Below, piece by piece: positions 9,969-22,007 of a DNA stretch of 64,000 nt (its first letter is position 1; each line of letters starts with the position of its first letter). The stretch is from positions 3,658,001 to 3,722,000 of the forward strand of contig CM033402.1 of NCBI GenBank assembly GCA_019426215.1, given 5' to 3'. The DNA comes from Buddleja alternifolia (taxonomy: Eukaryota; Streptophyta; Magnoliopsida; Lamiales; Scrophulariaceae). The position numbers and the translations under genes were made by a program. The notes under the pieces are model-generated. The model worked only from the letters and a program-made list of their open reading frames with translations. It made no database searches and had not been told where the DNA came from.

Positions 9969-10985
9969 ATTATTATTTATTGTCAAGGTGCTCACAAATT
10001 CAACATTTATCTTAGTCATCATTGTAGTGCTTTTTCATCTATTCCATTCGCGGTCGCTGCATCTGCATTTGCTCGGCATAGAAAGATCACATATCTTAGT
10101 TTGATAATATTCTAGAGCAAAGATAATCGTTGCAGGGAGTTCTAGTCCAGACTGGTCGAGTGAATTACACTTGTCATCTGATTGTTATTATACTAGTGTT
10201 GCAGTTGGTTGTGTGACTTAACCTGATGCTATAAACCCTTGTGCTTTCCCCCCAACAAATTTGTTGTTTATATTCCTTAGCTACTATTAACATCATTTTT
10301 TGTGATTTTGCTTGGCAGAAAAATCAATAACTTGTTTGATATCTCGAGGTTTAAGAATATCTATGACTAACCATGACGATCAAGGGAGTGGTGAGGAAGA
10401 AAGAATCCCTACACAGAAGAGAAGGGGAAGACCACAAAAACCACTTAAAGAGGATATAGATGATGTTGAAGCTCAAAAAATCGAGGATGAAGACAGCGAA
10501 GACATGAAAAATAAAAGTTTGACACAAAATGCGAAAAAACGAAAACGAAATGTCCAAGTGAAGGAGAAAGTTGATTTGGTGAAAGAAGAGAATGCAAATG
10601 GGATTAGATTAAGCTCTGAGGAGACGAATAGATCGAACGGGTTCAGACAAAATGGGAATAGACGAAAGAATAAACCTCGTCGAGCTACTGAAGCAGTTGT
10701 TGAGTGCAACTGAGAGCTTAGTCTATCTTTTCCTTGTGTTGTTCTTGCATTATTTGCTTCTCATTTTTTTGCATCATTGTATTTGGAATTCAATTTGTTG
10801 TTTTTGGATTTGGTGATCATACTTGTATTGATCTTCAATGTTGCCATAATTTGTAAGACATCAGTATCCCTTGTGGTGACAATGATATTTTTTTGATGTT
10901 CGGATGATTGGTGTAATAATAATAATAATAATAATAATTGGTAAGTAAATTTTATTGAGAAAACTGCAAGAAAGGTCCTTTTTTT
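9969..10985 (+). repeat. duplicated block B, copy 2 (carries shortened AT-hook ORF)
   Basis: This matches 1168-2225 from TTATTATTTATTGTCAAGG through the 3' flank. Block A is missing upstream. Confidence 0.9.
10363..10713 (+). CDS. shortened copy of the AT-hook protein gene (116 aa)
   Basis: Compared with the copy at 1565-1957, about 45 bp covering the usual ATG and the MGRVKAKGKK N-terminus are missing. The frame now begins at ATG 10363 (MTNHDDQGSGEE). Everything downstream is open: the RRGRPQKP AT-hook core, the acidic stretch, KKRKRN, and the NRRKNKPRRA tail ending VECN. Substitutions relative to copy 1 are scattered. Because the rest of the frame is intact, it may be a recent, possibly still expressed duplicate, or a pseudogene that lost its start. 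The first is not proven. Confidence 0.55.
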   Translation: MTNHDDQGSGEEERIPTQKRRGRPQKPLKEDIDDVEAQKIEDEDSEDMKNKSLTQNAKKRKRNVQVKEKVDLVKEENANGIRLSSEETNRSNGFRQNGNRRKNKPRRATEAVVECN

Positions 10986-12406
10986 TCCCTTATACTACAA
11001 ATTTTAGATTTTTTTTCTTCTTCTTGTGGGTTCTATTCAAATCCAAGATCCAGAGGTAGCAAAGGAATTATGGCTATCAAATAAAGATAGCTACCAATTA
11101 GTTAAGAAATTATTAATGCATATGTCATTGATTAACTGTCACTTTTTCTCACCTTCCATATGCTTTAAGGAATCATCACAACTATTTCATTTGAAATGAT
11201 TTAATCATGAAACCCTCACCAACTTTAAGATGAGAAGAAAAAAGGGGTGCAAATGCATTGAGTCAAATCGAATAACATATTGTTCAGATTTGTTTGAATT
11301 TTTATCGAACTTAAAAAAAAAAATTTGTGTTTGTGCATGATTTGGTTGCAAAATGAAATTGAATTCCAATGAGCATTAATGGAGTTGAATACGAGTTGGG
11401 CTCGAGTATTTTGATATTTATATTGATAATTATCACTTTTTAACTAGTCGAGTCCAATTCGAATGGAAGCTCAAACTTTATCGAACAATATTTTTTTTGT
11501 TCAAAACAAACTTTTAATAATCGATACTGAATTAAGTATAAGTGTATTGATTTGTTTTTCAATGCTAGCTACCATTAGTATATAACATTTTTCAACAATT
11601 ATAAATGATAATGGCCTAAGGGGCCTTAGTTAAAATGTAACTGAGAAGGGGGGAATCTATTTCATGAAAAAATAACTAAATACGAGTGACGTAAATCTCT
11701 GTTAGTTAATACCCGTATAATACAAATATATATTTATATATAATTGAAAAATAGTTTTGTTTTTCGTATACATTCTGAACTTAATGAGTTAATAATCGTA
11801 CTTTTGAGTTGAACCGTTTAGTACACGTGTGTTTTACATATCCCGTATGATACTTGTCGAATAACATTCCGATTTTGAATTTTTTTTATCTTTTATTTAA
11901 AAATTTAAAAATTATAATTAATTTTTATAAGCACTAATTGAATATTATCCAATTGAAAAAAATGAACCTTAATAATTTATTAAGATAGTAATTATTATCA
12001 AATAGTGACTCTTATATATTATTACGTATTAATTAAATGAATGCTAGCTATATATCTTACGAATTTATATAAAATAAATTATATTTTTACCCTCGAATAA
12101 TTCATTTATATTAGTATTATATTCGTACATTTACGAATTCATTTATTTCCCGTTTCCATCTCTTCTGTCGATATGTTCACTATAAATTTCCCTTATTTAA
12201 CTAACTAGGGCCCAAACTCCAAAGGTTGTTAGAACTTAGAAGTCCAGACCTGTAAGCCCATTTTGTCCTCAATAGTCATGCGAGCTGTGTGAAATGCGAA
12301 TTGAAGAAAATGGCGCGCGGGAGAAAGGCCTTAGAACTCCGGCGGGGCTTTAATGGCCGTCTCTGTGTGTGTTTGCATACAACAGGAAGCACCGATATGA
12401 CGCAGA
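10986..12406. other. intergenic, with a decayed repeat
   Basis: 11244-11530 resembles the 'GTAAACGAGCC' repeat family seen at 53062-53425 (GAGTTGAATACGAGTTGGGCTCGAG and complements). The rest is AT-rich. A short open frame near 12307 (MARGRKALELRRGFNGRL) has coding-like composition but no recognised match. Confidence 0.45.
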
Positions 12407-13860
12407 AAGTCGCAATTTCTCGAATAGAGTACGTTCACTCATCATATCCAGTCTCATATTTGAATCTATATTGTATATGTTTTGTATGTATATCTAGGTT
12501 CGTTGAATTGTTTTGGTTTAGCTTTCCGTGATTCGATTTTTAGGTTAGTTTTTTGAATTTATGTTTGGTTTTTATGTTGCCGATCGGCAGAATCGTTGCA
12601 GATAGCTATGAAGAGTTGAAACATCAATAGAATTGAACATCTTATTGTTAAAAATAGCTTAGAGAATCGCATTATCAGTTTTCAGAATTTGAATCCATAT
12701 TGTATATGTTTTGTATGTCTATTTAGATTCGTTGAATTGTTTTGGTTTAGCTTCATGTGATTCGATTTTTCGGTTATTTGTTGAATTTATGTTTGGTTTT
12801 TATGTTGGCGAAATTTCTCTCAAAATTCATCGCAGTTAATTAGAAAGAGTTGAAACATCAACAGAATTGAACATCTTATTGTTGAAAATTGGTTAGAGAA
12901 TCGCATATCAGTTTACAGAATTTGAATCTATCTTGTATATGTTTTGTATGTCTATCTATGTTCGTTGAATTGTTTTGGTTTAGCTTCATGTGATTTGATT
13001 TTTCGGTTATTTATTGAATTTCTTTTTGTTTTTATGTTGGCGAACGCCAGAAGCTTCGCAGATAGCTATGAAGAGTTGAAATATCAACAGAATTGAACTT
13101 TTTATTGTTGAAAGTAGCTTATAGAATTTGAATATCAGTTTTCAGAAATTGAAGGTTCTTGAACCCTAGAAATTGAGGGAGATGAGATGAAACTACATAA
13201 TTGCTAAAGTAGACTTGATATTGTAGTGTTGCACTATGGTTTCCATATATTATTCTTGATAAAATGCTTGAAAGCCTCTACATAAAGTCGCAATTTCTCG
13301 AATAGAGTACGTTTACTCGCATTCAATTTCATTTTTGAATCTGTCTTGTATATGTTTTGAATTGTTTGTCTATCTAAGTTCGTTGAATTGTTTCGGTTTA
13401 GCTTTCCGTGATTTGATTTTTCGGTTATTTGTTGAATTTATATTTTGTTTTTGTGTTGGCGAACGCCAGAATCTTCGCAGATAACTATGAAGAGTCGAAA
13501 CATCAACAGAAATGAACATCTTATTGTTGAAATTAGGTTCGCTGAATTGTTTTGGTTTAGCTTTCTGTGATTTGATTTTTAGGTTATTTATTGAATTTAT
13601 GTTGGTGAAATCTCCATCGGAATTCTTCGCAGATAAGTAGAAAGAGTTGAAACATCAACAGAATTGAACATCTTATTGTTGAGAATAGCTTAGAGTTTGC
13701 ATATCAGTTTTCAGAAGTTGAAGGTTCTTGAACCCTAGAAATTGAGGGGAGATGAGATGAAACTACTGAATTGCTAAAGTAGGCTAGATAGTTTTGTAGT
13801 GTTGCACAACAGTTTCCATATATTATTCTTGATAAAAGGCTTGAAAGCCTCTACATAATG
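12407..13860. repeat. higher-order tandem repeat downstream of the NRPS-like gene
   Basis: A ~230-bp unit (starting TTGTATATGTTTTG...TTCGTTGAATTGTTTTGG and ending AACAGAATTGAACATCTTATTGTTG) occurs about three times at 12468-13140 and about 1.7 times at 13345-13715. Each run is preceded by AGTCGCAATTTCTCGAATAG (12407 and 13287) and followed by a ~145-bp tail beginning GAAGGTTCTTGAACCC (about 13143 and 13718). The whole block is therefore duplicated in tandem. It ends about 28 bp from the stop codon of the minus-strand gene, so it probably overlaps that gene's 3' UTR. Confidence 0.85.
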
Positions 13861-13885
13861 CATATTGCTATACTATACAAAGAAG

Positions 13886-16800
13886 TTAATTGACGAGCTC
13901 TTCCTTCATTGCCAGGGAGAGAGCACCTAGGCTACCTCTAGTACCCACTGTCACCCCAGGCATGGCCACAGCTCTGCTTCCCACAAATCCACCTTTCCTG
14001 ACAACAATTTTTCCATACTTAACTTTTCCTCCCTCACCCTCATATATATGCCCAAAGAGCAAGGCTTCTCTCCCCACAGACCCATACTCTTCTATTTCCA
14101 TCAATTCAGGATTTAGTACAGCACCCATGCTGTCCACATAGACCCCTCTGTCCCAAGCAACTTCTGAACCCATGAGGTTCATCCATATGTTGAAGAGAAA
14201 CGACCCGCCTGTCATGTCCATGAAATATTCTCCAACTAGTGTCCTTATTGCCTGCCAAGTCGTGTCCATGAATATTCCGGTACTCCAAATGGGTTCATTT
14301 TGGCCTTCTTTTTTCTTCCCTACTAAAATCCATTTACTCAAAGCACAAAGTAATCCGGCTAGGATGCCTGAGCAAAGCCAAAAGAGTGGAAGCAAGAATT
14401 GCATCTGTGTTTTGGTTATCTTGTTCAGGTAGAAGATGAAGTTCATTGGAGCGAAGATTACCAACCCCATCAGAAAATAAGGCAGAAATGTCTGTAGAAA
14501 CGGTTGAGCAGACATCATCCACAAGGTTACATACCAAGGCCTTGCCAGTGTCACTTCATCGACAATTTTTTTCTCCAGTGTAGCTGCCATTGGGCAGCCT
14601 GAAAGGTCAACTTTGACATCAGACTGATTCAAGAAAGTCCTCCAAGCCTCTGGAAGTGGCTTCTTGTTTCGGAGGTTTTGGCATATCGCGTACACTACTG
14701 AACGACCATGATCCATTGATGCACTCTGATTGCATGAGGTAGCTCTGATGACATCCAGTTTGTTACATCTGAGAAATGGGTTAAACTCTAGATTGTCTGA
14801 TTCCTCTTTGGTGAGCACTTGGTCAATCGTAATCTCTCCCACGTCAAAGTGTGAAAATTCAGTTTCATCCCATGGCTTGGTACAGTCAAGTGCAATCTCA
14901 CGTGTCATTTCATCATCAGGAACTGGTCGTATTTGCAGTTGAAGGACATAGTGTACTCTGTCTGGAGAATTCACCCGTCTTTGAAAATCGTCCTCGAGGA
15001 AAAGTGGAGGACGCTTGTCACTCTCATCTCTTGGGATTGCACCTGTTTCTGGTGGAAGTATACCCATTGGCTCCACTTTACCATTGTCCTCACCAAACTT
15101 CTTATCAAAGGGCCTCAATTTGAATTTGACATACATTTCTTGTCCGTCTTTGAACCTGAACAACCTGCAAATGTTTGAGTAATAATGAAGCTCGGTATAA
15201 GAGTCTGCTCGCCTTAAAGAGCTCCACATTGCATCTCGAATGTGTGGAGCATGCTTCACATGCTCTTCTCGTGCTGCAGCTCCGCACACAAGCCAAGTGG
15301 CGAAGTCGCCTATACTTCGTGCATGAAATGCATTACCCGTCTTCAAGGTCAAATCGAGCAGGGGAGATTTTTCATCGGTGGTGTTTGAAAGGATTCTTAT
15401 TGCTGCACCACGGGGGTCCAGCCGTGCGTCATCATCTGAGCTTAAACAATTACTGTGGCGCATGACGATGGAGTAATTCTTCCCTGGGGAAAAGATGAGA
15501 TGATCTGGCAAACCTGGTAGGTGATCATAAATCCTTAGAAATCCCTTGCCAGCGGCCCCAATCCTGTGGAAGTATCTCGAATTTACTTTGAGTGTCGAGC
15601 CTGCCAAATTGGCAGCAAGATTTCCCAGTACCTTCTTGTATTTCATGTCCATCTCCTCTATCCTGTCATCAAAAGAGTGCATGGTGTTCGTAACCATAAC
15701 TGGCGTTGGAGAGCCAACAAAAACACCACCCCTCTGGAGAACTGTATTTGCAGGAGCAACTGAAAGTGCACCAAGAATTACATCTTTCTCAAGGACAGAA
15801 CCAGGGAGGACTAGGCCTTGACTCCCTACTACTGAATTGTCTTGTATTTCGATTTTCCCTGAAATGTAGCCACTTGAGGTGTAATAGCCAGGTATAATGC
15901 GGCTAAAATCCCCTAAATGCACACCATCAGCAAGTGAAACAAGTTCTGGGTCTGACACAGGATTGATGGCTCGGATGGAGCAATGTTGCCCAACTTTGGC
16001 TCCCATTTGACGTAAATACGAACAGAAAGCTTCTGTTCCAGAAAGATACTTGGCGAATCTTACGTGACAGGCAGTCACAATCCTGTGGATAAACCAAGTT
16101 TTGATAGGTGTTCTGGACATATCTCCTTTTCTTGCTATATAGGATTTGAGTAAGCAAGTGAAGCAACTGAGAATAAGGCCATAAGTAGTGTAGGCCATGG
16201 CTATGGAGATGGCAAAACTAATTGGGTTTGAAGGGGCAGTGTTAAATATCACTGTGTATGCAACAATGGTGTAAGGGAACCAATGAAAGGCTCCAGATAC
16301 ACAAATAAATGCGAAGTGCTGCATGGTTGGAGGCTTTTGCAATATCCATAGGTAGATGAAATAAGACATTGCTGCTGATAAGCTGCCAAGACAACCAATA
16401 GCATAGATGCCAAATAAGTGAATGATGGGCGTATAGTTCTCGCAATTTTTTCCAACGATTTGCTGTACGATTTTACCCTGTGGTCATTAGAGAAGCAGGA
16501 AAGCAAAAGATCAGTGCATGTCTCTCTAAATATTGGCTTGCACTCGTGCTAATATGCTACCCATTAATCTTTCAAGCACCAATGAAGCTATGTATACATT
16601 CCAAATACATAACTGTTTTTGCGAGATTGTGAGAGCCGAACACTTCAAAAGATGATATCATATTTAAGTTTGATACAAAAAGCGATATCTGTTCTGTTAC
16701 TAATTCTTTATTTTCTAAGACATTCTATAGTGCAAAGTGAACTAGTGAATTGCTGAGCATGTTACTTCCGTAAAACTGACTCCCGCTCTGACTTATTTCA

Positions 16801-19800
16801 AATTTCAAATATGTCATAATTATTCTCTTTCAGGTCTGATATTACTGAACAAATATGCATTAGGAGATGTTTGTGGAACAAGCGTGAGGATAGTTCAATG
16901 ATGATGTAAGAATATTGAAAAGATGTTCCACGAAAACCTAACCGTTTTTAGTAAAGAACAGGGTAAAATGCATTTCCTACATTGCAGGGAAGAAGTGAAA
17001 GTAAATAATTTGTTTGCAGACAATAAATATTGACGTTTTCTATGACTAACCTTTTGCAAATCATCCACATCGAAAGTTGTTGCCTCTTTCTTTCCTTCTC
17101 CACCAGAACTCAGAGCAAGTACTTCATCTCCATCTTCCACGACTACACCCCTCTGCAGCAAAGCATATGGTCCCACTGAAGATCGTGGACCGATTTTGAT
17201 GGGGCAGAAACTCAAAACACCATTTTTCACTTCATGGCTTTGTACTAATGCTCCTTCTGCAAGTACAGCTTCTTCCCCAATTGAAACTAAATATGGATCA
17301 GTGATGTCAATAGTGTCAACTAATGCAGAGGACGCAATCTTAGCTCCTAGCATCCTGAACCAGTAGTTGATATATACAGTGCCTTTGAGATGAACTGCTA
17401 GAACTTTTGAAGAAATCTCTTGAGCCTTGTAAAGTGCCCACCACTTAACAAATTCGGCAGACCAGATTGAAACCTCCGGATCCAAGGCATAGTTAGGCTG
17501 TAAAAATGGAGTGCCCAAGAAAGCTATGCAAATGCAAGTGGAGAAAATGCATAACATCCAAGAAAGAGGGGCACACACCAAAGTAATCAAGTACCCGAAC
17601 CAGGAACCTCTCATCGTGTGGCCAGTAGGCATCCAATATGTAAAGGTGGAGACTGAGAGATAAGCTGGAAACATCAACAAGAAGGAAACATAAGCAAGCG
17701 CCACAAATTGCAATAACCAAATTCCCAGCTTATGAGATGAAGTAGCCTCAATAACAGTTACTGCTGCTGCTGCTGCTTTTGATATCTTGTTTGTAGAGTT
17801 TGGCAAACCGGTGACTGATTGAGGACGGGACTTCTTTAATAGACTTTCTGCAAAATTTGCCAAGTCATCAATGCATGTTGCTGTAAAAATATCAATTGCG
17901 CCAACAGGAACTCCAAGAAAATCTGAAAGCTTTTGAGCAGCGCGAACCACACCAATAGAATCAACTCCATAATATACAAGACTTTCAGTGGTGGAGATAG
18001 TGGCAATAGCAATTCCAGTCATTTGAGAGAGCAGCTCCAATAAGAAGTTTATTATGTCTTTCTTAGATATATTGGAATGTGCTGGAGGGTGGTGAGTGGT
18101 TATGGCTTGAGGTTCTGATGCACTTTCCTTGGAGTGGATCAACAACTTTTCTCCTGTAATTAGCTGATCAACAATATCCAGAGTTCCATCAGAAAACTTT
18201 TTAAGACATTCAAATCTCTTGATTTTTCCTGATGTTGTCTTACTAATGGTCCTTGGTTTTATCAGAACAATGGAAGCCAACATAATCCCATGTTCTTCTG
18301 CAACACAAGTCTGGATCTGTCTAATAGCTTCTTTCAGATTGGATTTAACTTCTCTAACCTCTGCAATAATCACCAATCCAACCTGATCAGAAAATTCAGG
18401 AACTGGTATCCCTTTTGATAAAAGTACTTCCATTGGAACACCAATTGCAGCACAACAGCCCGGGCGTATAAGTTCACATGAGTTTTCAACTGTTTTCTCG
18501 ACATCTGAAGAATATATATTCCTTCCGGCAACAATGATGAGATCTTTCATCCTGCCCGTGATGAATAAGTTTCCATCAATAATTCGCCCCAAGTCTCCAG
18601 TTCGTATGTATGTCTTGCCAGGATGAGTAGTTAGCTCATTTCTGAACGTCTTTTGGCTCGACTCTTCCATATTCCAGTACCCAACTCCAGCACTTGAACT
18701 ACTAATCCAAACTTCCCCTTCTTTTTCACTTTTTTCATGTTCCTCGCCACTTTCTGGATCAACAATTTTGATATGGACATCGGCATCATCATCTTGATTA
18801 ATGTAGCCGCAGCACACCCTATCTTGCCAATCAACCAATATCTCTTTACCTTCTCCATATGCGCTACATACATAAACACAGTTTTCTGCTAATCCATAAC
18901 CAGGAGCCATTACCGCTTGAGATAGTCCAAATGGTTGAGTCAACTCAAGAAACTTTCTCATGGTTGTTGCCCTGATCGGTTCAGCAGCAAACATGAGAAA
19001 AACCATGGAGGACAAATCAAAATTTTGTGCTTTTTTAGTCTCTAGCCTACGAACAAGGAGTTCAAAGGCGAAATTGGGGCCAGCACTATGAGTCGCATGA
19101 TATGTGCTTATAGTTTGCAGCCATAAGAGTGGATTCTTGATAAATGTTAATGGAGAAAATAAAATTGCTGATCCACCACTAACCAAACTTGTAAAGAGTC
19201 CCCCGATGAGTCCCATGTCATGATACTGAGGTAGCCAACTTACTAGCACAGTATTTGATGTACTCTTGTATCTTCTTCTCATCATCTTCACATTGTGGAT
19301 AAGCCCACCATGAGTTATCATGACTCCTTTGGGGTCACCTGTCGAACCTGATGTAAACTGGAGAAAGCACAAATCATTCACCGAAGGTTCATAACTATCA
19401 ACTGTATGACTGCGAGGGGAGGACATTTTGGACTTTTTCACCCAAGAGTCTGTGTGCAACCATGGCAAATCAGGCCAACGTGGTGATAATTTGCTGTTTC
19501 TTTTGAGGGATAACAGGTTTCGAGCAGAAGCTGCCTTAACCGTTATGTGATAGCTAACTGTTGATAGAATGGCAACTGCATTGCATGCTTTGGCGATTGT
19601 AGAAACATGAAGAAGTGCTTGTCCACCTCTTTGAGATGGATCGGGTGGAATTGCAGGAACTGGTATGACTCCAGCTCTCAGACACCCAAAAAACGCATCA
19701 ACAAACTCTAAACCAGGTAGATAGACCAAGAGAACCCTATCACCGGTCTTGATGGTTGGGTTTTGACTTGTCAACAGTTTTTCAGAAATTTCAGAAGCAT

Positions 19801-22007
19801 TTGAGTGGAGCTCTTTGTATGTTCTCTGTGCAACAACATGTCCCTTATCATTGATCCATGTATATAGCGTCTTGCTCTGGGTGACACTATGAGTTCCCCA
19901 ATATCTCAAGAATGCATCAAGCGAGGAAAGATCTGGAAACTGGACTCCAGGTGACTCATCCAATTGCCTAGAAACTGAGCTTCCATAATTTGGTCTCAAT
20001 GTTAATAGTCTCTGCAGAAGCATACAACCAAATTCACAAAATTAACATTTTGTTTAAATATGAGATTAATGTTTATATACAAATACCAAAGCTATGCACG
20101 TTTAATGAAACATGCAGTATGAATTTTTCGTTACCTTAACATATGGGTAGCTTGGTTCAGGGTTATCATTTGAGAAATGTCTCTTGACTAGCTCAAAGGA
20201 ATAATTGGAGTTCCTCTCTGTTAGCTCAAATGCCATTAGCCCACCAACAAAGTAAGTGTTTTGTTGACCCTGCAGTAGAAACTCCAGCTTATCATAAAAC
20301 CCATCCTTCATATCTGTTTTGCAATATATGAATATAGTCAGAAACGAAACGTAAATAAATCCTGTGAACTTTCTATTTACTTGTAGTTTAGCAAACCTCT
20401 ACTCTTCACATGAGGAAAGTATTTGAATTTTCTTTGTAAAATCACTTTCTCGATTTCACCTCCCATTCTTCTAGCTGCATCCATCGCAAGCTCAACGACC
20501 TTGGTTCCCTGGATATCAGCAGAGTTCCCATATGACCAAAATAGGTAAATATTTGTATCCGCATAAAATCTCTGCATTGCAACAGGATTTCCTATAGTTG
20601 CAGGGTCATCCATAAACTCATCAAAATAATAAAAACCCTTTGGAATGCGCTCCAATCCCTTTATCTTCAAGACAGTGGTATAGTAGTCAATAGTTTGCAC
20701 TTTACTGAACAACTCTTTTTCCAGCTCACTTGTGTCCATACGGTCACTCGCAGTTTCTGCGCGGAGAAATCAATTAGATACTATGGAGGCAAAGAAGAAA
20801 AAGTCTTGAAATTTTTGTTGTTTAATGAAATGTAACGGACCTGCTGTGTCCAACAAAGGTGATCTATATGTCTTCCCATTGGTAAAAGGAAAAGCTCCAG
20901 ATATAATGATTTTATCAAAATCCCGGTTTTGTATTTCGCCGTTCTCTGTTTTAAATTGAACTTTGATTCCAGACAAATCACGTTTAACCGATAGTACTTG
21001 TGTGTTGCAACAGGCTTTTATTGGCAGCATTTCACTGAGCTTTTTCCAGAGACTCATGTAACCGCCTTTGAACCGGCGAATTTTCCCAGCCATTGATGTC
21101 CTGGTGAACTCATGAATGTAAGCATAAGGCATGTCTTGCACATATCCATATCCTGACGCAGTGTATCCATATATTACTGATTTAGGGACTGAGGGAAAGC
21201 CTTGACTGTTGAGATATTCAGGAGCCAAATCTGGAGCAAGTTCACTCACAGCATGTACTCCAATCCGACCAGAGGCTTTAGCCTTATCCTGCAGAAAGAG
21301 GGCATCAATATAAGTGATTGAGTAGCTGCTACACACACACACGTAAATATATTTTATACCCGATTACTGACCTGGAGTTTGAGTGTAAGAGAGATCGCGG
21401 ATACATAATCTTCTACCAAATTCATTTCACTGAGAGCTCCGGTTGAACTGTCAATAAGGGCAAATTTATGGGTGTCCATTTCCTCAGTTTCTACTCCAAC
21501 CTCCCTGGCCAAGTGAAAAATAGAAGGTGCACTGTTTGCTGCAAGAACTTGACCTCCCAAATCATATATCCTTCCTGTAAGTAGAAATTAGAGGTATTTG
21601 GATTTTATTATCTTTCAACTTGGGAGTATAAAAAATTTCATTCACCAAATGCAAGGAATTTATAAGTATGAGAGATTCCAATTATTTGTAACAACCTTCA
21701 TACTTAGTTCACTCTAGCATTATCTTTTGCTTTGTGGTAAAAACACAACTCACATTGAAAGTATTTATAAACACAAGATTATATATTTCATGTGACACAT
21801 ATATATACCTTCAATTTCAACTGATTCGCACATGCCACCAGGATATTGATGTTTTTCAAGTACTGTTACATCGGAGTACCCCAGTTTGCACAGTGCATAG
21901 GCAGCAGAGAGTCCACTCGGGCCAGCTCCAACTACTGCAATCCTTGTTTGTGGAGGAAAGCAGGGGTGCAGCTTCGAGAATTGATCATCTATCGATAATT
22001 CATCCAT
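13886..22007 (-). CDS. multidomain NRPS-like protein: FAD oxidoreductase - AMP ligase - carrier protein - Pls/PosA-type membrane hexapeptide region (7 exons)
   Basis: My exon model (minus strand): 22007-21809, 21574-21372, 21288-20841, 20756-20397, 20313-20135, 20011-17051, 16477-13886. All six introns are GT-AG, phases close, and the total is 6942 nt or 2313 residues. Residues 1-460: FAD/amine-oxidase-like domain with GAGPSG (27-32), E51, and a C-terminal YFVGGLMAFE. Residues ~490-1075: AMP ligase with TSGSTGDPKG (T683), RTGDLG (about 932-938), GRMKDLIIVAGRN (fatty-acyl-AMP-ligase-like) and the A10 lysine SGK (K1059). Residues ~1110-1190: carrier domain with GVDSIG, where S1148 is the likely phosphopantetheine site. 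Residues ~1220-2313: about seven hydrophobic segments and three left-handed beta-helix (hexapeptide) regions, as in the Pls/PosA terminal domain. There is no condensation or thioesterase domain. The product is unknown; activation of an acyl or amino acid and its transfer at a membrane is an inference. A TATATAAA lies on the minus strand near 22931-22940, and an ACACGTGGC G-box/ABRE at 23107. Confidence 0.88.

Noticed and set aside
12289..12531. Plus-strand open frame MARGRKALELRRG... as a gene start
   Set aside because: The first ~35 residues have coding-like composition, but it runs straight into the tandem repeat, has no recognised match, and I found no following exon.
14106..15897. Opposite-strand and alternative-frame ORFs of 60-96 aa over the NRPS-like exons
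   Set aside because: They are shadows of a long, conserved coding exon on the minus strand.
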